From positions 310,001-374,000 of the forward strand of contig JADLBH010000037.1 of assembly GCA_020847855.1 (NCBI GenBank): DNA of 64,000 nucleotides. The letters run 5' to 3'. Positions 9,290 to 17,849 of this stretch are shown piece after piece. The translations under genes were made by a program, and so were the position numbers. The notes below the pieces were generated by a model, which was not told where the DNA came from, made no database searches, and saw nothing but the letters and a program-made list of their open reading frames with translations. Within the stretch, counting starts at the first letter, position 1. Every line of letters starts with the position of its first letter. Source of the DNA: Fimbriimonadaceae bacterium. GTDB taxonomy: Bacteria; Armatimonadota; Fimbriimonadia; Fimbriimonadales; Fimbriimonadaceae.

Positions 9290-11077
9290 CTAGCCCGTCT
9301 TCCCCCTTGCCGGCCAAAGCCGCTTGCCTGCCAGGCCCCACACAACGAGGCCGAGGATACCGCCCAGCACGATCCCGATCCCAACCCGCGCCGTGGTCAA
9401 GAGCAACGGGGAGTGGAGGTGGCAGAAAGAGTTCGTGATGCTCGTCTGCCCGATGGCACCGAGCACGAGCAGCACCGAGGCCCAAGCGTCGCCGAAACGT
9501 CTCGCGCTCAGCAGGCAACCGATCACCAAGGCCGGGTTCCCGATCAAGAACTCCTTGGTCCGAGGCCGGGTGTAGAGAACCTTGTCGAGCACATCGCGGA
9601 ACTGAAGTTCCCAGCCGCTCACGGCGGCGGGGCTGTCGTTCCCCGACCGGACCACCATCAAGCCGAGGGCACCAAGCCCCACGAGCACCAAGACGGCATC
9701 CCCCCAGACTACCGGCCTTCGGAACAGCTTGCCGAAGCCACCTTGCGCGCGAATGGCAAGGATCACCGCGAACAGGATCGGCAGGTTGTGGGCCGCCTTC
9801 ACGCCGGGAAAGACCTCCAAGGAAAGCATGTGGGGTAGGTCCGCGAGCAGGCTGGCGACACAAAGCCCCCCTACGGTCGGCAATCCCAATCCCCCGGCGA
9901 GACGAGACGCGATGCCCCCCTCCCTGACTTGAACCCAGACCTGCGCAGCACACGGGAGCGCGAGCGCCGCGCCAAATGCGGCAAGCGGGCGCAGTCCGGA
10001 CCCAGCAAGTCCCGCCATCAGGGGCACGAAGCCCAGCGCCGCCCAAGCAAGACTTGGGAACAGGCTCGTCACGAGCCACCACGCCACGATGCCCGCCCCG
10101 AGACCGGTCACCGCGTGCGCGACGGTGGGCACGGAGAAGTCGCTCAAGGGCCGGGCGCTACGGACGCCGCTGCCCTCCTCGATGAGCCGGGTTCGCAGCT
10201 TGCGCACGAATCCCGCGGCATCGTCCAAGGGCTGATCGCCTGCGAGCGAAGGGAATCGCACAAGCAGGGCCCGGATGTTCCGCTCCTTGACAGCCTTGAC
10301 GTAGCGATCCATCGCTGCCCCGTCGGACATTCGGTCCATCTCCGCTTGTTGGATGGCGTGGAGCCGGACCACGCTCGGGATCGCCTCTGCCGCCACCTTC
10401 GCGTCCCCTGCGATCTTCGCGAACTCGGGCGTGAGATAGAGGGTGCCTGTGGCCTTCAGCTCCTCGCCAAGCGCGTCCGTCGCGCCGCGGAACCCGAGCA
10501 CGCTATCGCCCGAGGGCAGGAAGCTCGTGGCACCTTGGCGAGCCGCGTCACGCACCAACGCCCGAACCGACTCGGCGTCCAGGCCCGGGGAGTTGGCAAT
10601 CCTGGCTACGATCTCCAGGCCGGCCTGCTTCGCCGCGGCCACTTGGCCGGGATCCAGCCCGATCACCAAGGAAGGGAGCACGGAAGGCTCGACTCCCTTG
10701 ACCTCGACCGTGCCTGGGCTTTCGCTCACCCGCCAACCCCGAATCTGGGCGAATTCCAGCACGGCGGCGAGGTACTCGTCTCCGCCGGCGACCTCGGCAC
10801 CGATCTCGGTCTCCCGGACTGTGGCCCGACCCTGCGCGACCGCCTCAGAAAGGCTCAGGGAGCCAATCGAAACCCCGGTGGCCCCCGCGTCCTTGAGCTG
10901 GTCCAGCGCCTCAGCAAGGCTCGCATCGTTCGCGAGTGACGCGACGGTGGATGCCTCCACAATCAGCGCGGCAGCCCGGTTGGACGCTTCGACCCTGTGC
11001 CTTCCTGCGAGCCCAGGTAGGGAACCCGCGAGACAGATCACCACCCCCAGCGCCAGGCCGAGATCAGTCCTCTTCAA
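9290..11077 (-). CDS. DUF5693 family membrane protein
   Basis: 595 residues. An N-terminal anchor (LGLALGVVICLAGSLPGLAG) is followed by a soluble region of about 280 residues (DAGATGVSIGSLSLSEAVAQGRATV) that resembles the extracytoplasmic domain of DUF5693 proteins. The C-terminal half has about eight hydrophobic helices (residues about 315-590). No catalytic motif is evident. Immediate linkage to csaB (3 bp gap) suggests a role in making or moving the pyruvylated polymer, but this is inference. The start overlaps the end of the rhomboid gene by 14 bp. Confidence 0.78.
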   Translation of the reverse strand: MKRTDLGLALGVVICLAGSLPGLAGRHRVEASNRAAALIVEASTVASLANDASLAEALDQLKDAGATGVSIGSLSLSEAVAQGRATVRETEIGAEVAGGDEYLAAVLEFAQIRGWRVSESPGTVEVKGVEPSVLPSLVIGLDPGQVAAAKQAGLEIVARIANSPGLDAESVRALVRDAARQGATSFLPSGDSVLGFRGATDALGEELKATGTLYLTPEFAKIAGDAKVAAEAIPSVVRLHAIQQAEMDRMSDGAAMDRYVKAVKERNIRALLVRFPSLAGDQPLDDAAGFVRKLRTRLIEEGSGVRSARPLSDFSVPTVAHAVTGLGAGIVAWWLVTSLFPSLAWAALGFVPLMAGLAGSGLRPLAAFGAALALPCAAQVWVQVREGGIASRLAGGLGLPTVGGLCVASLLADLPHMLSLEVFPGVKAAHNLPILFAVILAIRAQGGFGKLFRRPVVWGDAVLVLVGLGALGLMVVRSGNDSPAAVSGWELQFRDVLDKVLYTRPRTKEFLIGNPALVIGCLLSARRFGDAWASVLLVLGAIGQTSITNSFCHLHSPLLLTTARVGIGIVLGGILGLVVWGLAGKRLWPARGKTG

Positions 11078-11756
11078 AGTTCTGGTCCACCTGCAAGTCG
11101 CTGTCCTTCAGGATCGCGGTCCGACCCCCGAGCACGAGCATCGTCGCCATACCTGCCATAAAGCCGCCCGCGTGCGCCCACGTGGCCACACCGGGCTGGG
11201 GAATGAAGATTTGAGCCAAGAACCAGAGTCCGAGGAGGAGCCACGCCGCCACCGTGAACGTAGTCCAGATCAGAGGCACGATGATGATCTTCACGCGGCC
11301 CGCCGGAAAGAGCAGGAAGTAGCTTCCCAACACCCCGCCTATCGCCCCCGAGGCTCCCAAAAACGGCACCGTGGAAGCAGGGTCCACGAGAATGTGCGCC
11401 ATCGCTGCGACCAAGCCCCAGAAGAGATAGTAGACCGCGAACCGGAGACCGCCCAGCGCCACTTCGATATGGGGCCCGAAGACCCCCAAGAACAACACGT
11501 TCCCGAGCAAGTGTGCGATGTTGCTGTGCAGGAACATCGAGGTGTAGAGCTTGCCTAGCTCGGTGACGTCGCCGCGCTGGCCTTGGATCGCCATCATCAC
11601 CTCGGCGGGGGTCGCCGCCAGGTCGGCGAACGTATAGCCGGGACCGAAGACGCTCCCTCCTCGGCTCCAGAGGTAGATCGCGACGTAGAGCCCCACGAGC
11701 GTCCAAGTGACATAGGCACGTTCCTTCGTGACGAGGTTGTCTCGGACGGGGAACAT
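11064..11756 (-). CDS. Rhomboid family intramembrane serine protease
   Basis: 230 residues with six predicted membrane helices. The oxyanion motif HSNIAHLLGN (about 77-86), the nucleophile in GASGAIGG (Ser137) and the catalytic His195 in WAHAGGF are all present, so the Ser-His dyad is intact. Rhomboids cleave transmembrane helices of client proteins within the inner membrane. A cytoplasmic N-terminal segment with VRDN and an acidic C-terminal tail (NFEED) match the common bacterial form. It is the second gene of the envelope operon, 24 bp after the GDDxY-repeat gene. Confidence 0.92.
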   Translation of the reverse strand: MFPVRDNLVTKERAYVTWTLVGLYVAIYLWSRGGSVFGPGYTFADLAATPAEVMMAIQGQRGDVTELGKLYTSMFLHSNIAHLLGNVLFLGVFGPHIEVALGGLRFAVYYLFWGLVAAMAHILVDPASTVPFLGASGAIGGVLGSYFLLFPAGRVKIIIVPLIWTTFTVAAWLLLGLWFLAQIFIPQPGVATWAHAGGFMAGMATMLVLGGRTAILKDSDLQVDQNFEED

Positions 11757-11780
11757 GCGCCCAGATTCTAGACCGTACGG

Positions 11781-13784
11781 TCAAGGCCTATCCACAAAGA
11801 CTCCCAATTGGCTGGTGGCCCGACTCTCGGTGCGGGACGCCCAGTTCACCGCCCTCGTGCCGTTTTGAGCCCAGGTTGCCGAGGGTGGATAGCTGTCCTG
11901 GCCCGCTTTGTCCAGGAACATGCCCAGACAGAGGGTCCGTTCGCGGAGGCTCGCCTTCTGCCCCTCGCTGGACGAGCCTAGGGTCAACCCAGAGGCTTGG
12001 TACCGGTCGTTTCCCTCAGCCTCGTAAAAGACTCCAATCCCGTTGGCGTTTCCCGCCCCCAAACTGAGGTTCGGCCCCGTGTAGACGTCGTCTCCGGCCC
12101 AATCGAGCATGTAGCCAAGGCCGAAGTCGTGCCCTGCCCCCATCGCCATGTTCATCTCGGCAAGGTAGACGTCGCTTCCCGCGAGATCCTCCAGATAGCC
12201 GATCCCGAAGTGCGCCGAGGCGCCCTGCACATACCATTGGCCACGGTAGCCGTCGTCTCCCGAGGCGTCCCAAAGCAACCCCGTGCCGTCCCAGTATCCC
12301 GTCCCTTGGCCAAAAACCCCGCACTGGTAGAGGTCGTCCCCCGATTCGTCGTAGAGGAGTCCGATGCCTCCCGCAAGGCTGTGGCCACTGCTGAAGTCCG
12401 CGCGGATCCCATACCCTGCCCCTTGGGCCAGGCTCACATTGTGCTCCGCGCTTTGCGGTGAGGGAAAGTCTATCGTGGAGTCGTTGGCACTGTACCGATC
12501 GTCTCCCGAGCGATCCAGGAGCATGCCGAATCCCATGGGCATGCCGCAACCCTGACCCTGAGAGAACACGTGGTACTCGTCCTTTCCGGCAAGGTCCTCG
12601 ACGGCCCCGATGCCAAACCAAGCATAGCCAAGCGAGTCGGCATAGGTGTCGTAAACGTCCTCGCCCTCGACGTCCAGAAGGAAGGCACAGCCAAAGGTGG
12701 CCGAACCGAACGCGGGTGCGAGCGACCGGTACTGATCGTCACCCTTCGAGTCCACGAGGAACGTGACCCCGAACAAGGCTGACCCCGGCCCCCGACTTTC
12801 CCGATGACCATCCCGGCCCTGGCTTTCTGCGACCTTGGCGCCTGCTAGGGCAAGGTCGGAAACATAGGCGTCGTCCCCGGCGGTGTCTATCGTCACAGAG
12901 AGCCACGACTGCCCAACTCCGGTTCGCGGGATCCCCACATAGGTGTCCTTGCCACCGGTGTCTATCACAAGGAGGGGCGGGTCACCTTCATAGGTATCGT
13001 CGGAGCCGCCGGTCAGCACGATCGGGCCCCAAGCCGTGGGAACCTTGACCTTGTACTTCGTGGAAGCCGGGACCAACCTGGCCTGCGACTCGGCGTAGCT
13101 CACGGCAAAGCCCAAGCCTTGGGCACTGACGAGCAACGCGCGGAGATCCACCGCGGCCAAAAAACGAACCGCCTTCGTGGCGGCGGCAGGGCTTCCCATG
13201 TCCGGCAAAGACTTCCACTCGGATCGCTGAGTGTCCGCGCTGGTCACCCCGAGCATGGCTGCCCGATACCCTTCATGCCGGGCGAGCGCCGATGAGAGCA
13301 AGGCGGCCGCCGCCTTTTGCGCGTACTCCGGGACCGTGGAGAGATCCGGAACGTCCGACTTGATCCATCCCAGGGCTTTCATCTTGGACAAAGCCTCGGA
13401 AAGGGCGCCAGGCTCAGAGGCGGCCTTGGCCAGGGGCTCCACCGGGTTGCCCAGGAGGCTGAGCCTCGCCCCTTGCCCCAAGAGGCGGGACGCGACCTCG
13501 ATCGAGGCGCCGGGATCGCCCTTGGCGACGGCGAACTGTCGCCTTGCCATCTCCACCTCGAATGGCGCGCGCCAGGGCCGGGCTTGAAACCGGCCCGACC
13601 AAAGGCAAGGGTACGCCGCCTGGCGATAGAATGCCAGGGTGTCCAGGTCGAGCCGAGCCGACTCCGTCGTGAGCCCTGCCGCACCGAGCCCGAGCCCCAT
13701 GTCGGCCTCGAACTGCGCCCCAGTCTGTCCGGTCAGGGCAGCCAGGGCGGCAATCGTGGCGGTCGTGATGGGCATCGGAACCAT
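11781..13784 (-). CDS. Secreted protein with eleven GDDxY repeats, unknown function
   Basis: 667 residues with an N-terminal signal-like stretch (MPITTATIAALAALTGQTGAQ; the ATG at 13775 may be the true start). Residues about 80-250 are alpha-helical. From about 265 to 610 there is a run of units built on LLDxxGDDxYxxx followed by a Gly/Ala-rich GxGxGxG segment. I count eleven cores: GKDTY, GDDAY, GDDQY, GEDVY, GKDEY, GDDRY, GDDLY, GDDGY, GSDVY, GDDVY and GNDRY. The spacing of about 22-45 residues and the Asp-rich turns suggest a beta-solenoid that may bind calcium, but it does not match the nonapeptide RTX consensus. It is the first gene of the minus-strand envelope block and diverges from the hydrolase gene. 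Confidence 0.75.
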   Translation of the reverse strand: MVPMPITTATIAALAALTGQTGAQFEADMGLGLGAAGLTTESARLDLDTLAFYRQAAYPCLWSGRFQARPWRAPFEVEMARRQFAVAKGDPGASIEVASRLLGQGARLSLLGNPVEPLAKAASEPGALSEALSKMKALGWIKSDVPDLSTVPEYAQKAAAALLSSALARHEGYRAAMLGVTSADTQRSEWKSLPDMGSPAAATKAVRFLAAVDLRALLVSAQGLGFAVSYAESQARLVPASTKYKVKVPTAWGPIVLTGGSDDTYEGDPPLLVIDTGGKDTYVGIPRTGVGQSWLSVTIDTAGDDAYVSDLALAGAKVAESQGRDGHRESRGPGSALFGVTFLVDSKGDDQYRSLAPAFGSATFGCAFLLDVEGEDVYDTYADSLGYAWFGIGAVEDLAGKDEYHVFSQGQGCGMPMGFGMLLDRSGDDRYSANDSTIDFPSPQSAEHNVSLAQGAGYGIRADFSSGHSLAGGIGLLYDESGDDLYQCGVFGQGTGYWDGTGLLWDASGDDGYRGQWYVQGASAHFGIGYLEDLAGSDVYLAEMNMAMGAGHDFGLGYMLDWAGDDVYTGPNLSLGAGNANGIGVFYEAEGNDRYQASGLTLGSSSEGQKASLRERTLCLGMFLDKAGQDSYPPSATWAQNGTRAVNWASRTESRATSQLGVFVDRP

Positions 13785-14931
13785 TGTGGCCCAATGCCAG
13801 TCCTTGACCGCGCCCCCGCCCCCGATCCAGTTCGGGCCGATGCGCCTGCGCGAGAGCCAGGAGTTCTACCGCGAATATCAGGTCGAGTTTCCCAGTGCCC
13901 GGCCGTCGGGCGTTGCCGCCAACGACACGGTCACTGTGCGCGCCTGGTTCCCGACCACCAACGACGGGCCGGTGCCCTTCGTACTCATGCTCCACTACTG
14001 GGGCGCGACCGATCTCGGCCTCGAGTCGGCACTTGCAAAACGACTTGCGAACGCCGGGATCGCCTCGGCAGCGATCGCCTTGCCCTACCATTTGGAACGC
14101 ACCCCACAAGGAAAGCGATCCGGAGAGGCTGCGCTCACGGCAGACTCGGGGGAGCTGAAGCTTACTATGGCCCAGGCGCTTGCCGACGTGAGGCGGACCC
14201 TCGACTGGGCGCAGGGCAGGCCGGAGGTGGACGCCTCCCGTATGGGGATTGTCGGAACCAGCCTTGGAGCGCTCGTGGCCGCCCTGAGCTTCGGCGTTGA
14301 CCACCGTATCGAGGCGGGCGCGTTCCTTTTGGGAGGCGCCGACCTCGCGCACGTCTTCTGGAACAGTTCTCGAACCGTCGCGCTCCGGAACGAGATGCGC
14401 AGCCAGGGCTACACTGAGGAACGACTCCGGTCGGAGCTCACGGAGATCGAGCCCATGGAGGCGCTGAAGGGGGCACCTCCGCGGCCCGCGCTCGTCCTCT
14501 CAGCGAGGTACGACAACGTGGTCCCACCCAGGAGCTCCAGCACCCTGGTCGCTGCGCTCGCCGAGCCCCAAGTGATCATCCTGGACAGCGGGCACTATGG
14601 GGGGTCGCTGATCCAAAACGCGATCCTGCGCAACACGGCCGAGTTCTTCGCAAAGACCTTCCGAGGGGAGCAATATCGCGCCCCTGGCCGTCTGTACGTT
14701 CCCACGCTCCGGGTCGGGCTTGCCCTGACGAGCGAGCGCGGGCTTCAGGTCGCAGTGGGGCTCGACCTGTGGCGGCTTCGCAACTCGAACAGCCTCTTCG
14801 CCTCCGCCTTGGCGACGCCTCAGGGAGTCCAGGGGTTCTTGGGATACAACCTCAGCAGCGGGCTCGCGGTCGGAGCGATGGTTCTACCCAAGCACATTCA
14901 ACCGGGACTCTTCTGGAGCATCGTTTTCTAA
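13768..14931 (+). CDS. Alpha/beta hydrolase, probably exported
   Basis: 387 residues from an ATG at 13768, but the start is uncertain. An ATG at 13699 would add AARAAIVAVVMGIGTIVAQ, a plausible signal peptide, at the cost of overlapping the divergent gene further; a GTG at 13786 is also possible. The core carries the alpha/beta-hydrolase hallmarks: PFVLMLHYWG (strand and oxyanion region), GIVGTSLGALVAAL (nucleophile elbow G-x-S-x-G, Ser about 180 from this start), SARYDNVVPP (acid) and LDSGHYGG (His). It resembles dienelactone-hydrolase or acetyl-xylan-esterase-like proteins. About 100 residues after the hydrolase core look beta-rich. The substrate is unknown. Confidence 0.7.
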   Translation: MGIGTIVAQCQSLTAPPPPIQFGPMRLRESQEFYREYQVEFPSARPSGVAANDTVTVRAWFPTTNDGPVPFVLMLHYWGATDLGLESALAKRLANAGIASAAIALPYHLERTPQGKRSGEAALTADSGELKLTMAQALADVRRTLDWAQGRPEVDASRMGIVGTSLGALVAALSFGVDHRIEAGAFLLGGADLAHVFWNSSRTVALRNEMRSQGYTEERLRSELTEIEPMEALKGAPPRPALVLSARYDNVVPPRSSSTLVAALAEPQVIILDSGHYGGSLIQNAILRNTAEFFAKTFRGEQYRAPGRLYVPTLRVGLALTSERGLQVAVGLDLWRLRNSNSLFASALATPQGVQGFLGYNLSSGLAVGAMVLPKHIQPGLFWSIVF

Positions 14932-15002
14932 AAACCGCGCAGTTGCCAAGGGAACCTTGTGCTTCGACATGGTATCTTGAAAGTGGAGGGAGGAAGGATT
15001 CC

Positions 15003-15854
15003 GTGCGAAGCAAGGCATTCACTCTGGTCGAGCTACTGGTTGCGCTCGCCATCGTTGCCGCGCTCGCCGCGATCCTGTTCCCGGTCTTCGCTGGGGCCGA
15101 ACGCGCCGCGTACCGCGCCAAATGCACCTCGAACTTCCGCCAGACCGTAGTCGCGGCGAACCTTTATCAGCAAGACTATGACGACTATCACGTCGTCGTT
15201 CGTTACCAGGCGGCGACCCCTCCGTCTGGAACCGCGGACCGAATCTGGCCCCAGCTTGTGCTCCCCTATCTCACGGACATTCGAGGCATGCACTGCCCGG
15301 CGGACCACACCCACGAGTGGGAGACCGAGGCCCTGTTCGACGAGGATTTGAGCGTAGGCGACACCTGGGCGAGGTTCTATGTCGCCGCGCAGCGAGTGAA
15401 CACCGGCTATAACGCGGTGTACCTAGCTCCCATGATCCGCAACGACCGGGGCCAGTGGATCTCCGTGCCGCGCACCTCCAGCTCCGTCACCGACCCCGCC
15501 GCCACGCTCGTGCTGGGAGACTCGGCCTGGAAGGTGGGCGAGAACGGGAAGCCACAAGGCGGCGGGCACTATCTGATCGTTCCCCCTTGCCGATATACGG
15601 ACTCGAACCGCCGCGATACGTTTGAGCTCGCCGGAGTCAACGACGACTCGATCTTCACCGCCAACCTCCGTTGGAATCCGAACGGGGAGCAAGGCGGCCT
15701 TTGGGGATGGCACGAAGGCCTGATCACCGCCGCCTTCGCGGATGGGCACATCGCCGTCCAACCGAAGGAACGGATCGTGGACGGTTGCGATGCTCGACCT
15801 GACTGGCGCGGCCGCGTCTTCGACGCAAGCCGGTACCTCTGGGACCTGCGCTGA
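15003..15854 (+). CDS. Type II secretion/type IV pilus-like pseudopilin with H-x9-DG C-terminus
   Basis: 283 residues from a GTG at 15003, preceded by a strong purine-rich site (GGAGGGAGGAAGG, 3-4 nt from the start). The N-terminus VRSKAFTLVELLVALAIVAALAAILFPVF is a prepilin leader: cleavage is expected after the short leader, followed by F-T-L-V-E with the conserved Glu5 and a hydrophobic helix. The C-terminal WGWHEGLITAAFADGHI matches the H-x9-DG motif of the abundant pseudopilin-like proteins of Armatimonadota and Planctomycetota. It would be exported and assembled by a type II secretion/type IV pilus apparatus not encoded here. Confidence 0.88.
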   Translation: MRSKAFTLVELLVALAIVAALAAILFPVFAGAERAAYRAKCTSNFRQTVVAANLYQQDYDDYHVVVRYQAATPPSGTADRIWPQLVLPYLTDIRGMHCPADHTHEWETEALFDEDLSVGDTWARFYVAAQRVNTGYNAVYLAPMIRNDRGQWISVPRTSSSVTDPAATLVLGDSAWKVGENGKPQGGGHYLIVPPCRYTDSNRRDTFELAGVNDDSIFTANLRWNPNGEQGGLWGWHEGLITAAFADGHIAVQPKERIVDGCDARPDWRGRVFDASRYLWDLR

Positions 15855-15902
15855 CGAGCCCACATAATCCTTTCAAGCCCGAACGGGCACGGACGAAAGA
15901 GA

Positions 15903-16829
15903 ATGAAGGTCAGTATCATCGGCGGCGGCGGTCGCGTCGGCTCGGACGCAGCCTATGCGCTCCAACTCACGGGAATCGTGCGCGAGATCGCGCTCCTCGA
16001 CGCAGACCAGGACATGGCGGCGGGTGAGGCGCTCGACCTACGCCACGGCGCCGCCATCTACGGAGGGCAGACGTTCTCCTCGGGAGACTACGGGATCGTG
16101 GACGGGAGCGACTGCGTCGTCATCACGGCAGGGCTCCGGCGCAAGCCTGACGAGAGCCGCCTCGACCTCATCAACCGCAATCTCGGGCTCTTCAACGGCA
16201 TCCTCGGCGATCTCAAGAAGACCAAGTTGAAGTCCACCTCGACGATCCTTGTCGTGAGCAACCCGGTGGACATCCTCACCCAGTTCGCGGTCCAGTCCGG
16301 GATCCTTCCGCCATCGCAGGTCTTGGGCCTAGGGACGGTGCTCGACACCGCCCGGTTCCGCTCCTTGATCGCAAGTGCGCTCAAGGTCAACGCGCTGGAC
16401 GTTCGGGCCTTGATCCTCGGCGAGCACGGCGATAGCATGGTCCCGATCTGGTCGAGCGCAACGATCGGGGGCGTGCCGATCTCGTCGGTCTCGGGCTGGA
16501 CGCAAAAGACGGCCGACGACCTCTTCCAAGCGACCAAGACGAGCGGGTCCGAGGTGATCCGCCAAAAGGGCGGTGCAGGGCGCGCGGTCGGTGCCTCCAT
16601 TGCCGAGGTCGTCAACGCCATCGCCCTCGGTGCCGACCGGCTCCTGCCCGTGTCCGTGCATCAATCCGGCGCACTAGGAATCGAAGGTGTCTGCCTGAGC
16701 CTGCCGACCGTCGTGGGTCGCCAAGGTGCGAGCGCGGTGTGGGCGCCTGCGGTATCCGAGGGGGAAAAGGAAGGTCTGCACAAGAGCGCCCAGTCTTTGA
16801 AGGACATGCTCGGGCAGATCCAGGCGTAG
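15903..16829 (+). CDS. LDH-fold malate (or lactate) dehydrogenase
   Basis: 308 residues. The NAD-binding GGGGRVGSDAAYAL opens the protein; LDTARFRSLIA supplies the Asp148/Arg151 pair and LGEHGDSMVP the catalytic His175. The substrate loop reads AGLRRKPDESRLDL. The residue aligning with Gln102 of lactate dehydrogenases is Arg80 here, which in this family favours oxaloacetate/malate, while catalytic Arg86 is kept. Overall similarity is LDH-like, so malate dehydrogenase is preferred but lactate dehydrogenase cannot be excluded. It is followed by a glycosyltransferase in the same reading frame, separated by a single TAG. Confidence 0.8.
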   Translation: MKVSIIGGGGRVGSDAAYALQLTGIVREIALLDADQDMAAGEALDLRHGAAIYGGQTFSSGDYGIVDGSDCVVITAGLRRKPDESRLDLINRNLGLFNGILGDLKKTKLKSTSTILVVSNPVDILTQFAVQSGILPPSQVLGLGTVLDTARFRSLIASALKVNALDVRALILGEHGDSMVPIWSSATIGGVPISSVSGWTQKTADDLFQATKTSGSEVIRQKGGAGRAVGASIAEVVNAIALGADRLLPVSVHQSGALGIEGVCLSLPTVVGRQGASAVWAPAVSEGEKEGLHKSAQSLKDMLGQIQA

Positions 16830-16844
16830 CCGAGGTCGCACAAG

Positions 16845-17849
16845 CTGCCCCAGGTCTCCGTCGTGGTGCCGAGCTACGGGCACGCAAGATTTCTCGATGC
16901 GTGCCTAGCGAGCGTCGCGGCTCAGGAGTTCCAAGGCTGGGAGGCAGTCGTGTTCGACGATGCGAGCCCGGACGGCAGCTTCGAGATCGCCCTGGAGTGG
17001 GAGCGACGCGACCCGCGGTTTCGTGCTCTGAAGAACGAGCAGAACCTAGGGGCCTACGCCACCCAGGCCAAAGCTGTCGGCATCGCACGGGCCGGGTTGA
17101 TCGCTGTCCTCAACTCGGACGACCTGTGGCTCCCCGGAAAGCTCGATGCCCAAGTCCGCCTCCTCGAGGAGCGACCCGACGTGGCGGCCTGCGCGACCGC
17201 CGGCTGGGGTTGTGACGAACAAGGCACGGTGGACACCGAGAAGGATTGGCACGGCGACTGGCCGATGGGGGATATGAATCCCGCACCATGGCTGCTCTAC
17301 GAGAACCGGATCCTCGCCTCTTCGGTCGTGTTCCGCCGCGAAGCGTTCCGACCCTTCGCCCAGCTTCGCTACTCGGGAGATTGGTCGGCCCTCCTCGCGG
17401 CCTCCGCGTTCGGTTCGCTCCACGTCCTGAGCGAGCGGGCGACACTTTGGCGCCAGCACGGAGCGAACTCCTACACGGTGAGCCCGGCCCAAGTCGCGGA
17501 AGAGATCGCTTGGCGACGGATCCTTCCCGCAGTCGCGGGACGGCTCGGCCTGAAGGGCGCAGAGGGGCGTAGCGGACTCGGTCGCAACGCCCTGAACCTC
17601 TTCGCCCTCGAACTCCTCACCGAAAGGCCCGGCAGGGCACTCGGCATGCTTCCCGCCATGGTCGCTACGCCGGAATGGCCCAGGGGCCTCAAGCGGTGGC
17701 TCTCGCTCGCCCTCGGGCCCAAACGCGCACGTCGTCGGATCTGGCGATCCCAGCCGGGGGCTATGGAAGCCGTCAAGGTCAGCGATCTTGTCGAGGCCCG
17801 CCTCACACCCGAGGCGTGGCTTGCTTCCCTTACCAGCGGATCAAATTAG
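16845..17849 (+). CDS. Family 2 glycosyltransferase
   Basis: About 334 residues. The GT-A fold is shown by VSVVVPSYGHARFLDACLAS (first strand), VVFDDASPDGS (UDP-sugar binding) and LNSDDLW (the D-x-D-like metal site). A GTG at 16863 would remove half of the first strand, so the CTG at 16845 (LPQVSVVVPSYG) is the more natural start, although CTG is rare. The C-terminal third (about 220-334) is helical. The protein is probably membrane-associated and adds sugars to a surface polymer. It starts 15 bp after the dehydrogenase stop, in the same frame. Confidence 0.82.
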   Translation: MPQVSVVVPSYGHARFLDACLASVAAQEFQGWEAVVFDDASPDGSFEIALEWERRDPRFRALKNEQNLGAYATQAKAVGIARAGLIAVLNSDDLWLPGKLDAQVRLLEERPDVAACATAGWGCDEQGTVDTEKDWHGDWPMGDMNPAPWLLYENRILASSVVFRREAFRPFAQLRYSGDWSALLAASAFGSLHVLSERATLWRQHGANSYTVSPAQVAEEIAWRRILPAVAGRLGLKGAEGRSGLGRNALNLFALELLTERPGRALGMLPAMVATPEWPRGLKRWLSLALGPKRARRRIWRSQPGAMEAVKVSDLVEARLTPEAWLASLTSGSN

